From the NCBI GenBank assembly GCA_013297755.1, contig JAAFIH010000041.1, positions 1 through 33,370 on the forward strand: a DNA stretch of 33,370 nt. Direction: 5' to 3'. The notes beneath the pieces are model-generated. The model did not search any database and was not told the DNA's origin. It was given only the letters and a program-made list of their open reading frames with translations. The translations under genes were made by a program, and so were the position numbers. This stretch comes from Cytophagales bacterium (GTDB taxonomy: Bacteria > Bacteroidota > Bacteroidia > Cytophagales > UBA9547). This document shows positions 25,980 through 33,370 of the stretch, one piece after another. Position 1 is the stretch's first letter. Each line of letters begins with the position of its first letter.

Positions 25980-27875
25980 ATGTGTATGAAAAGGTTATTT
26001 TATGTGTTGCTCTTATCTGTTGCTGGGTTTGCTCAATCTCAAATTGATTCTACTTTGATAAAGGAATTAGTCATAGCTAAGTCTGATGTCGAAAAAACAA
26101 CTATTTTACTCGAATTGAGTAAAAATTCTATCGATTTTGATCCTGTGCAATCGTATGAATTTGCGTCACAAGCACTTGAATTAAGTAAGAAAAGCAATAA
26201 TGAGCCTCAAATATCCGAATCCTATCGCAGAATTGGTATATATTATATGTATCATAGTGATTATCCAAAGGCCATGGAAAATATTATTTTGGCTATGAAA
26301 ATAGCCGAAAAATTGCAAGATAAATTGCTTATAGCCAAGTGTTTGATGAATGTAGGTGCTATCAATTACGATTACAGTGAATATAATTTGGCATTAGAGA
26401 ATTTTTCAAAATCACTTTCTCTCGCCAAAGAGGTTAATGATAAAGAAACTATTTCTGGTTGTTTGACAAATATAGCCAATGTTTACACCAATCTTCAAGA
26501 TTATAAAATGGCTATCAAAAATTACCAAGAAGCCATCAAAATAAGTACTGAAAGAGAACATAAAAAAGATATTTTTAAGGCTTTGGTCAATATTGCAAAT
26601 GTACTTACCTATGAAAGTAAATTTAAAGAAGCCGAACATAATTATTTGAAAGCACTTAAAATTACAGAGGATTTGAACGATAAAGCAGGCATGGCCACTT
26701 GTTTGAACAATCTTGGAAACTTGTATTTGCAAACTAAGTCTTATGCCAAAGCTCAAACTTTTTGCAACCAAAGTTTGGATATTGCCATAGAAATTGGCTC
26801 AAAAGTTGATATGCAGTTAGCCATACAATCTTTGTCAAGGATTTTTAAAGCAAAAGGTGATTTTAAGTCTGCTTTAGCCTATTTTGAGGCCTCTGCTGCT
26901 GTCAAAGATTCGATTTTTAGTGATACAAAAGTGAAAGAATTTGGCAGATTAGAATCAAAGTTTGAACTTGAAAAAAAGCAAACTGAAATTGATTTGTTAG
27001 AAAAAGATAAATCTCTACAAGAAACAAAGGCACATAGAGATGTACTTAATCGAAATTTTATCATCATTGCGATAGTACTTGCCTTTGTGGGTACTGTCTC
27101 GGCCATTCAATATTTTAATAACAAGAAAACCAAAGAATACAACCAACAATTATTATCCCAAAATAAAGAAATCAAAGCCCAAAGTGAAGCCCTAATGATT
27201 GCCCACGATGAGTTAGATAAGTTTGTTTATCGCTCTTCGCACGACCTAAAAGCTCCTTTAACCTCAGTATTGGGGCTGATTAATATTGCCAAAATGGATG
27301 TGGAACATACAAATACTCCATTATATTTAGACAAAATGCACATAAGTGTAGAAAAATTGATGCTAGTGATTAGAGATTTGACTAATTATAGCACCAATGC
27401 AAGAAGTGAAATCAAGTTTCAAACCATAGATTTTAAGCAAATTACAGAAAAAGCTATCAAAGAATTGGCCTTTTTGGATAATTTTGCACACGTAAATATT
27501 ACTTACACTATTGTTGGCGAAGAGGAATTTATATCTGATGCAAGTCGAGTTTTTATATTAATCTCTAATTTAATTTCTAATGGAATATGTCATGCAGATT
27601 TCAACAAAGATGAGCAAACAGTAAATGTGCACATTACCAAAAAAGCAAGTCATGCAATCATTTTGGTACAAGACAATGGAGTTGGTATCAGAGATGAAAT
27701 TCAAACACGTATGTTTGAAATGTTTTTTAAAGGCACCAATGCCTCTCAAGGTGCAGGGTTGGGACTATACATTGCCAAAGGTGTCATAAGCAAATTGCTT
27801 GGAAAAATCGATTATTCCACAGATTTGGATGTAGGGACATCGTTTAGGATAGAAATACCCAATAAAAAAGGATAG
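25980..27875 (+). CDS. TPR-containing sensor histidine kinase
   Basis: A 631-residue membrane sensor kinase. The signal peptide is KRLFYVLLLSVAGFAQS, and ATG 25986 is an equally good start. Residues about 60-310 hold six or so TPRs, likely periplasmic (for example LNNLGNLYLQTKSYAKAQTF). A coiled coil leads to one membrane helix (about 359-378), and a second coiled coil leads to HisKA with the phospho-acceptor His421 in SSHDLKAPLTSVLG. The HATPase_c domain shows an N box (SNLISNGICHAD, about 527-540), G1 DNGVGI (about 565) and G2 GAGLGLYIAKG (about 591). All catalytic boxes look intact. No response regulator is adjacent, so it is an orphan kinase here. It is divergent from the rplA operon. Confidence 0.92.
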   Translation: MCMKRLFYVLLLSVAGFAQSQIDSTLIKELVIAKSDVEKTTILLELSKNSIDFDPVQSYEFASQALELSKKSNNEPQISESYRRIGIYYMYHSDYPKAMENIILAMKIAEKLQDKLLIAKCLMNVGAINYDYSEYNLALENFSKSLSLAKEVNDKETISGCLTNIANVYTNLQDYKMAIKNYQEAIKISTEREHKKDIFKALVNIANVLTYESKFKEAEHNYLKALKITEDLNDKAGMATCLNNLGNLYLQTKSYAKAQTFCNQSLDIAIEIGSKVDMQLAIQSLSRIFKAKGDFKSALAYFEASAAVKDSIFSDTKVKEFGRLESKFELEKKQTEIDLLEKDKSLQETKAHRDVLNRNFIIIAIVLAFVGTVSAIQYFNNKKTKEYNQQLLSQNKEIKAQSEALMIAHDELDKFVYRSSHDLKAPLTSVLGLINIAKMDVEHTNTPLYLDKMHISVEKLMLVIRDLTNYSTNARSEIKFQTIDFKQITEKAIKELAFLDNFAHVNITYTIVGEEEFISDASRVFILISNLISNGICHADFNKDEQTVNVHITKKASHAIILVQDNGVGIRDEIQTRMFEMFFKGTNASQGAGLGLYIAKGVISKLLGKIDYSTDLDVGTSFRIEIPNKKG

Positions 27876-27989
27876 CCATACATCTAAAATTGATTAGATT
27901 TGCAAAATGATTGAACTTTTAAATATTTTAATGTTTTAATTATTCTGATTAAGTTTGCAAATATTTTGATAAATTATAAATAAAACTTC

Positions 27990-28769
27990 ATGGGTATTTT
28001 TCCATCAAATAAATCTTTTAGAGATTTTTTAATACATTTTTCGTTTATCATTATATTATTTTTATTTTCTGGGTATTTGTTTTTCTATATTTATTTACCC
28101 TCTGTTACCCACCATGACGAGGCTATTGCAGTGCCAGATTTGAAAGGCCAGACATTAGAAAAATCAAAAGAATTTTTGGAAACTTTATCTCTACAATACA
28201 AAATATATGACAGTACTTATATGCCAGGTTTGGCTACTTCTTCGGTCATCAATCAGTTTCCTGTGGCTGGCGAAAAAGTAAAGTCTAATCGTACTATCTA
28301 CCTGACTATCAGCACTGTGAACCCCCCAGAAATAAAAATGCCAAACTTAGTTGGCAACTCTTTTAAGGCAGCAGAAATGACTTTGAAAAGCTATGGTTTG
28401 ATTTTAGGAGAGGTAAAATATAAAGCCAGTGCAAGTCAAGGTGCAGTTTTAGCTCAATATTTGGATAACAATCAAAATATTGTAGTAGGAACTACGTTGA
28501 AGAAGGGTACAGTGATACATATTTTGGTAAGTAGTGGATTAGGTTCAGAAGAAATTATTTTACCAAATATTACTGGATATACTTTGGCAGAAGCCAAAAA
28601 AATGATTCAAAACCTCGGTCTTGAAGTAGGAAGTGTAGTATATGATGAAAACTCAGGACATTCTGATGGACAGGTTTTCAGGCAAAAACCTACCAACAAT
28701 GATAACGATACTACAATAAAAGTAAAATCAGGCGAAATAATTGATTTATGGGTAGCAGGCACAAAATAA
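27990..28769 (+). CDS. Single-pass membrane protein with three PASTA domains
   Basis: A 259-residue protein with a short cytoplasmic N-terminus and one membrane helix (about 13-37). Three PASTA domains follow outside the membrane: about 45-109 (starting VPDLKGQTLEKSKEFL), 114-182 (MPNLVGNSFKAAEMTL) and 187-257 (LPNITGYTLAEAKKMI). PASTA modules bind peptidoglycan fragments or beta-lactams in kinases and penicillin-binding proteins; this one lacks any kinase or transpeptidase domain, as is common in Bacteroidota. A role in envelope biology is likely but undefined. The last 22 bp overlap the start of the T9SS protein gene in another frame, so translation is probably coupled. Confidence 0.92.
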   Translation: MGIFPSNKSFRDFLIHFSFIIILFLFSGYLFFYIYLPSVTHHDEAIAVPDLKGQTLEKSKEFLETLSLQYKIYDSTYMPGLATSSVINQFPVAGEKVKSNRTIYLTISTVNPPEIKMPNLVGNSFKAAEMTLKSYGLILGEVKYKASASQGAVLAQYLDNNQNIVVGTTLKKGTVIHILVSSGLGSEEIILPNITGYTLAEAKKMIQNLGLEVGSVVYDENSGHSDGQVFRQKPTNNDNDTTIKVKSGEIIDLWVAGTK

Positions 28770-31564
28770 TAAATTTTCTTTTTTTCTTTTCTTTTCTTTT
28801 ATCTACTAACATTTATTCGCAATTAAAGGTTGGTAATATTACTAATTATACTTTGCTTCAAAATTCTATTTTTCATACCAAAACCAAAGCTAATCTTAGA
28901 ACAGAAGCTGAGGTAGATTCTATCACACCCAAAGTAAATATTTTTTTAATACAAGGCAATAATCCACGATGCAGTTCTGATAATGAGGTAGTTATATTTT
29001 CGGCAGTAGGTACAAACATAGGCAGTTCTCCTATGTTTCGATGGTATCTCAATGACATACTTACTTCAACTATTGGAAGTAGTTTTGGAAAATCAGATTT
29101 TGAGCATAATGATAAAATTCAGTGTGAGTTAATATCAAATTTAGATTGTGCAAAGCCAAAAAAAGTATTTTCAAACAGACAAAACATTACTATTTCTGTT
29201 ACAATTACATCTGCAGTATCAATCAATGTAGTTGCAGGAAACAACCCTGATTGTAGAGGCAATACCCCCATTTTGTTGAAAGCAACAGTAACAAATGGAG
29301 GCAAAAACCCCACTTATATTTGGGCAAAAAATAACAATATTATTACCACAGCAGTTGGTAGTTCACTATTTTTAGATAGTCTAGGCAGTAAATCTACAAT
29401 ATCAGTATCAGTGGTTTCGGACATTGGTGGATGTGCAGCCAATGGAAATCAACCAGTGTCTCAAATTTTTAAACGTACAGTTCAATCCTTAATTTCGCAG
29501 CCAACCAGCAATGCAGTGCTTTTAAGCCTTTTGAAAGTAGATAATGAAAATTGCCAAAGTAATAATTATACATTTTCGGCAAATGCTTTGTATCCAGGAA
29601 TTACGCCAATTTATGAATGGTATTTCAATAATAACTTAGTCAATAGAGCAGTTGGAGATGTTTTTACAAATCCTGGAAATGTTTTTAAAATTTCGATGCC
29701 CAGAGGGGGTGATGAATTGAAAGTAAAAGTAAGGTCATCGCTTGGCTGTTTGGATACCAAAGAAGCTTTCTCGCAGAGTTATTTTCGTACAGATACGATT
29801 AATGTTTTGCCTTTTTTTGAAGATTTTTCTACTTATAAAGGACAACCTGACACCAAAAAATGGATACCCAAACAGGGGGCATACATTGCTAATAATTACA
29901 CATTTAATCCACCAAGCGTGGGAGTGGCGTATTTTGATGGCTTAAAATATGATGGAAATCCTTACGATAGCACCAGCACAACCAGTAGGGGAGTGGCCGA
30001 TCGACTAACTACATTACCCATCAATTTGTCAGGGTATGAACCCAAAGATAGTCTATATTTACATTTTTTTTGGACGGTAAAAGGTCTTGGAGATGAGCCA
30101 GATTCAACTCAGGGCGATCGTTTATCAGTATTGTTTAAGGACGAAAATCAGGTTTTTATAGAAAAATGGTTTGTAAGAAAATATGTAGATTCAAACAAAA
30201 CAAAATTTGCACATGCCTCAGTCAAAATATCATCTACCTTGGGAGAAAATTTTTTGCACAAAAGTTTTCAATGCAGATTTCAATCTACTGGTCGGCTTAC
30301 GGGTATTTTTGACATTTGGGGCGTTGATTATATTTATATCAGTAATAATTCGACATTTAAAAGACCATTTTTTAATGATCAAAGTTTTGGCTCTAGCCCA
30401 GGACGATTGCTCAAAAATTATACTTCTATGCCCTATAAACACTTTATTGAAAATATATCTACTGAACTAAGAGATACCATGGCAGCTACAACTATCAATA
30501 ATATGTCAGATGTAGGCAATGTAAACCAAATTAATTTTAATTTATACGAAAATAATGGCTCTGTTTCGATTGGTAATGTGCAGACAGTATTTACAAACTT
30601 TAGCCTTTATCCTTTGGGAAATAAATTAAATATTACTAAAAATACTTCAATTTTTCCACTTGAGGCACCAACAAATCCTTATTTTATCAATTCAACATTT
30701 GATATAAGAAATGATTTGGATAATTCTGATGGAAAAAAAATTCCTTATACTCAAAATAATATAAATTCTTACGAAACTCGTTTTGATAATTATTATGCTT
30801 ACGATGATGGTTCGGCAGAGTCTATTATCTCAAGAAATCTTAAATTTGGCCATGTAGCCCAAAAATTTTCAACCAATAAAACAGACACCCTACGCCAAAT
30901 AGCTGTGCATTGGAACAGAACCAAAAAAGCATTATCAAATGCACCTGTTTCGATAATGGTTTGGAAAAATTTACATAAACTTACGAATCCAAACCCCAAA
31001 GACCCTAATATTTTGTACAAAAACACACATTTATTAAAGTATGCAAATGTTGTTGATGGATTTGCTGTAATTGATTTGGATACAAAAGAAAATCCTTTGG
31101 TAATAGTAAATGGAGATTTTCATATTGGTTACCAGCAAATTACAGATGAAGAAGTGATAGTAGGATTTGATAAAAATAACTTTTACCCAGACGCTCATTT
31201 ATTTTTCTCGGACAATGGCCAATGGAGAGATTTTGCTGCTACCAACCCAGAAAGCAAGGGTTCTATGATGATGCGTCCTGTGTTTGGAAAATACACAAAC
31301 TTGCCCACTTTTATTGAAAATAAGCCACAAAATATATCAAATACAATAGATATTTATCCTAATCCTGCTAATGATAAAGTATGTGTTAATGCAATGGAAA
31401 TAGAAAAAATATCACTTTTTGATATTTTTGGCAACAATATAATAACATCACAAGTTGAAAATTGCATGGATATTGCGAATGTGCCAAATGGCATTTATTT
31501 TGTTAAAATACATTCAAAAATCAATACAATTACCAAAAAAATAATCGTTTTACATACCAAATAA
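28748..31564 (+). CDS. Large T9SS type A sorting-domain surface protein
   Basis: A 938-residue exported protein. The signal peptide ends NIYSQ (about residue 28). Residues about 45-350 contain three PKD/Ig-like repeats of roughly 100 residues, each starting with a VxxGNNPxC-like motif and carrying a paired Cys. A central beta-rich region follows ([11 protein letters not shown]...[14 protein letters not shown]) that may be a jelly-roll/MAM-like domain. Residues 867-938 form the type A sorting domain ([36 protein letters not shown], then a basic strand). It is probably a surface adhesin-like protein; no catalytic residues are recognisable. It overlaps the PASTA gene by 22 bp, and its stop codon shares one base with the menB start (TAATG). 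Confidence 0.88.
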   Translation: MGSRHKIINFLFFFSFLLSTNIYSQLKVGNITNYTLLQNSIFHTKTKANLRTEAEVDSITPKVNIFLIQGNNPRCSSDNEVVIFSAVGTNIGSSPMFRWYLNDILTSTIGSSFGKSDFEHNDKIQCELISNLDCAKPKKVFSNRQNITISVTITSAVSINVVAGNNPDCRGNTPILLKATVTNGGKNPTYIWAKNNNIITTAVGSSLFLDSLGSKSTISVSVVSDIGGCAANGNQPVSQIFKRTVQSLISQPTSNAVLLSLLKVDNENCQSNNYTFSANALYPGITPIYEWYFNNNLVNRAVGDVFTNPGNVFKISMPRGGDELKVKVRSSLGCLDTKEAFSQSYFRTDTINVLPFFEDFSTYKGQPDTKKWIPKQGAYIANNYTFNPPSVGVAYFDGLKYDGNPYDSTSTTSRGVADRLTTLPINLSGYEPKDSLYLHFFWTVKGLGDEPDSTQGDRLSVLFKDENQVFIEKWFVRKYVDSNKTKFAHASVKISSTLGENFLHKSFQCRFQSTGRLTGIFDIWGVDYIYISNNSTFKRPFFNDQSFGSSPGRLLKNYTSMPYKHFIENISTELRDTMAATTINNMSDVGNVNQINFNLYENNGSVSIGNVQTVFTNFSLYPLGNKLNITKNTSIFPLEAPTNPYFINSTFDIRNDLDNSDGKKIPYTQNNINSYETRFDNYYAYDDGSAESIISRNLKFGHVAQKFSTNKTDTLRQIAVHWNRTKKALSNAPVSIMVWKNLHKLTNPNPKDPNILYKNTHLLKYANVVDGFAVIDLDTKENPLVIVNGDFHIGYQQITDEEVIVGFDKNNFYPDAHLFFSDNGQWRDFAATNPESKGSMMMRPVFGKYTNLPTFIENKPQNISNTIDIYPNPANDKVCVNAMEIEKISLFDIFGNNIITSQVENCMDIANVPNGIYFVKIHSKINTITKKIIVLHTK

Positions 31565-32388
31565 TGAACCAAACTATAGGCTGGAAGGCAATAAAAGAAT
31601 ACAAAGAAATTTTGTTTTCAGAATTTGAAGGCATAGCAAAAATTAGCATCAATAGACCGCAAGTACACAACGCATTTACCCCATTGACAGTATCAGAAAT
31701 GATAGATGCCATGAATATTTGCAAAGACAGAACAGATTTGGGTGTAATAATTCTTACTGGAGAAGGCGGCAAAGCATTTTGTAGTGGTGGCGACCAAAAA
31801 GTACGTGGCGATGGTGGCTATGTGGGTGGCGATGGAGTGCCAAGATTAAACGTACTGGATTTGCAACGTCAAATTAGGTCTATTCCTAAACCAGTGGTAG
31901 CTATGGTAGCTGGGTGGGCCATAGGTGGTGGCCATGTGTTGCACGTGGTGTGCGACTTGACAATAGCAGCCGAAAACGCTCGATTTGGCCAGACTGGACC
32001 TATCGTAGGAAGTTTTGATGGTGGTTTTGGTGCTTCTTATTTGGCAAGAATTGTAGGTCAGAAAAAAGCTCGAGAAATTTGGTACCTGTGCGACCAATAC
32101 AATGCCCAAGAGGCATTAGACATGGGATTGGTCAATAAAGTAGTGCCTTTAGATCAACTAGAACAAACAACTTTGGCTTGGTGTAAAAAAATGCTTGAAA
32201 AAAGCCCCATTGCCCTAAGGATGTTGAAATCTTCGTTTAATGCAGAATTGGATGGCCAAGCAGGCATACAAGAATTGGCAGGTAATGCTACGCTTTTATA
32301 TTATCTAACAGAAGAAGGTAAAGAGGGAAAAAAAGCATTTGTAGAAAAAAGAAAACCTGATTGGAGCAAATTCCCAAAATTTCCATAA
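31564..32388 (+). CDS. menB: 1,4-dihydroxy-2-naphthoyl-CoA synthase
   Basis: A 274-residue crotonase-fold enzyme that cyclises o-succinylbenzoyl-CoA to 1,4-dihydroxy-2-naphthoyl-CoA in menaquinone synthesis, in the cytoplasm. It closely follows E. coli Men[48 protein letters not shown], then [33 protein letters not shown] and the C-terminal [21 protein letters not shown]. The QTGP motif is the variant seen in bicarbonate-dependent (type I) enzymes. It shares one base with the preceding T9SS gene, so it is probably reinitiated from it. No other men genes are in this window. Confidence 0.97.
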   Translation: MNQTIGWKAIKEYKEILFSEFEGIAKISINRPQVHNAFTPLTVSEMIDAMNICKDRTDLGVIILTGEGGKAFCSGGDQKVRGDGGYVGGDGVPRLNVLDLQRQIRSIPKPVVAMVAGWAIGGGHVLHVVCDLTIAAENARFGQTGPIVGSFDGGFGASYLARIVGQKKAREIWYLCDQYNAQEALDMGLVNKVVPLDQLEQTTLAWCKKMLEKSPIALRMLKSSFNAELDGQAGIQELAGNATLLYYLTEEGKEGKKAFVEKRKPDWSKFPKFP

Positions 32389-32492
32389 CAAATTCGTCTA
32401 AAAAAAATGCAAATTCGTCTGCTATTGATTAGTTTTTGTCAATTTTAGAATAAAATATTTTACAATATATTTTTTATAAACAAAAATCCTTA

Positions 32493-32585
32493 TACCTTTG
32501 TATTAATATTTTTACACATGTAAAATTATTAATTGGGTTTATAACGTAATAATAACCGAGTCTATGGCTCGGTTTTTATTTTTTA
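32493..32585 (+). ncRNA. Candidate small non-coding RNA transcription unit
   Basis: TACCTTTG (32493-32500) is a good Bacteroidota -7 box, though TTTG at -33 is missing. A 16-bp palindrome (32510-32525, TTTTACA-CA-TGTAAAA) lies where transcription would begin, and an intrinsic terminator ends the unit, giving an RNA of about 75-80 nt. No open frame is present. It could instead be a distant menB terminator with a chance promoter-like box. Confidence 0.3.
32554..32585 (+). terminator. Intrinsic terminator downstream of menB
   Basis: AACCGAG (32554-32560) pairs with CTCGGTT (32568-32574) around a 7-nt loop and runs into TTTATTTTTTAG. It lies about 165 bp after the menB stop codon, so it ends either the menB transcript or a separate small RNA. 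Confidence 0.85.
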
Positions 32586-32722
32586 GATAGTTTTGAATAA
32601 GATTTTTGAATCAGTACTCGTTTTGATAGTATTACTTGAAGTTAGTTTATTATTTATTTAAAATGGATGACTTTAAAAATTTTAAATCTCACTTTTTTCA
32701 ATTCTCATAATTTAGTAATGAT

Positions 32723-33211
32723 TTAATATTTTGAGATTGCATTTTTTAGCACATTTTTTATATTCTCAACCAATATTTTTGGGCTCAAAACGGTTAGAGT
32801 TTCGCCATAAGATAAGATTTCCATCACAAAATCATGTGTAATGTGTAGTTTTAATTCAATTTGAAGTTCAGCATCTGTATCTTTCAAAATAGTTTGCGAA
32901 TGATGCAAAGGCAGCGATTTGATGTATTTGCCTTGATAATTTTCAAAAGATAATACCACTGATTCTGGGGCTGTATTGTCAGATGCTATGATTCCAAAAC
33001 TGTGTTCAAAATAATTTTCGGCAAGTTTGGAGCTCTGTTTTTCGTATTTTTTGTTTGTAATTTCCAAGTCAGAAATTCTATCTAAACCAAAGGTTTTAAT
33101 TTTATTATCTGCCAAATCTTTGGCCAAAATATACCACCTGTTTTTAAATTCTTTGAGCGAATATGGTTCTGTAGTTCGCTCGGTTAGATAGTCTATGTAT
33201 GTATCTAACAA
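32723..33211 (-). pseudogene. WYL-domain transcriptional regulator, 5'-truncated
   Basis: The 162-residue frame covers only the later part of a WYL regulator: TERTTEPYSLKEFKNRWYILAKD, then IKTFGLDRISDLEI, followed by a WCX-like C-terminal domain. Full-length Bacteroidota relatives are around 300 residues or more, with an N-terminal helix-turn-helix region that is absent here. The frame has no ATG (TTG at 33211 is the nearest start), a stop lies nine codons further upstream, and a terminator-like palindrome occupies the DNA where the first half should be. WYL domains sense nucleic-acid or nucleotide ligands and often control defence or DNA-damage genes. Probably a decayed remnant; a short ligand-domain-only protein is less likely. 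Confidence 0.65.
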
Positions 33212-33261
33212 TAATTCTCTATTTTTTACTGTATTTTATTAAACCCTAACCCCGAAAATAT

Positions 33262-33337
33262 TTTACGGAATTTATGCTAAAAACCGATTATATGCTTTGT
33301 ATAGTCGGTTTTTTTGTTTTTATTTGCGTTCCGTAAA
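33262..33337. terminator. Bidirectional terminator hairpin nested in an outer inverted repeat
   Basis: A 14-bp stem (33279-33292 with 33300-33313, one G-T pair, 7-nt loop) ends in T runs on both strands and is a strong bidirectional terminator. It is enclosed by a 9-bp inverted repeat, TTTACGGAA (33262-33270) and TTCCGTAAA (33329-33337). A palindrome AATACGTATT (33336-33345) adjoins it. The nested arrangement resembles the end of a small mobile or recombined element, but no such family is recognised. Confidence 0.7.
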
Positions 33338-33370
33338 TACGTATTATATATGTCTTCAAATCACATCTAC

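Larger units (their letters stand above)
32389..32722. other. Intergenic region with possible small RNA unit
   Basis: About 330 bp with no credible protein gene. It contains a promoter-like element, a 16-bp palindrome and a strong terminator (32493-32585, described separately), then AT-rich DNA up to the WYL gene end. Confidence 0.5.

Noticed and set aside
31322-31336. A 15-base match to the first bases of the window (AAGCCACAAAATATA)
   Set aside because: In sequence this AT-rich a single 15-mer match is expected by chance; the flanks do not match.

Overview
This window looks like chromosome from a low-GC member of the phylum Bacteroidota. Three kinds of evidence point there: type IX secretion (T9SS) C-terminal sorting domains, lineage-typical families (DUF5606, TPR-CHAT, single-pass PASTA proteins, a 'GIGTTNP' repeat surface protein), and Bacteroidota-style promoters (TTTG about 18 bp upstream of TAnnTTTG). 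Coding density is high, with AT-rich gaps. I see no rRNA, tRNA, CRISPR array, transposase or integrase.

Layout: (1) 1-254 is a non-coding patch with two tandem hairpins that share a loop but have different stems (REP-like). (2) 255-5991, minus strand, is a probable surface-protein operon: a large GIGTTNP-repeat protein, a T9SS cargo protein and two lipoproteins with carboxypeptidase-regulatory-like folds. The large protein has two apparent one-base homopolymer shifts: a C7 tract inside the signal peptide, and a lost A that throws the conserved C-terminus out of frame. (3) 6533-10219 is an exported protein with about 14 tandem 42-residue TPRs and a CHAT protease domain. It converges on a minus-strand set: an OFA-type MFS transporter, purQ and a Fur-family regulator. 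(4) 13129-17956, plus strand: a DUF5606 protein, asnS, eleven heptanucleotide repeats running up to the ppnP start codon, ppnP, and a dipeptidyl peptidase IV.

(5) 18001-20004: a solitary OLD-like AAA ATPase gene bracketed by near-identical 29-30 bp direct repeats, directly beyond the rpoB terminator. This is the best candidate for an acquired module, possibly anti-phage. (6) 20041-25825, minus strand: rplA-rplJ-rplL-rpoB with a clear promoter, an internal attenuator-like hairpin before rpoB and a strong terminator. Neither rplK nor rpoC is next to the cluster, so the usually conserved rplKAJL-rpoBC block is broken at both ends. (7) 25980-32388, plus strand: a TPR sensor histidine kinase, then PASTA protein, T9SS surface protein and menB with overlapping ends. 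(8) 32389-33370: a possible small RNA unit (promoter, palindrome, terminator), a 5'-truncated WYL-domain regulator, and a palindromic terminator at the window edge.

The housekeeping genes (purine synthesis, Asn-tRNA charging, ribosome stalk and L1, RNA polymerase beta, menaquinone synthesis) are intact. The most interesting signals are the repeat-bounded ATPase, the isolated rpoB, the homopolymer tract in the surface-protein leader and the heptamer array before ppnP.
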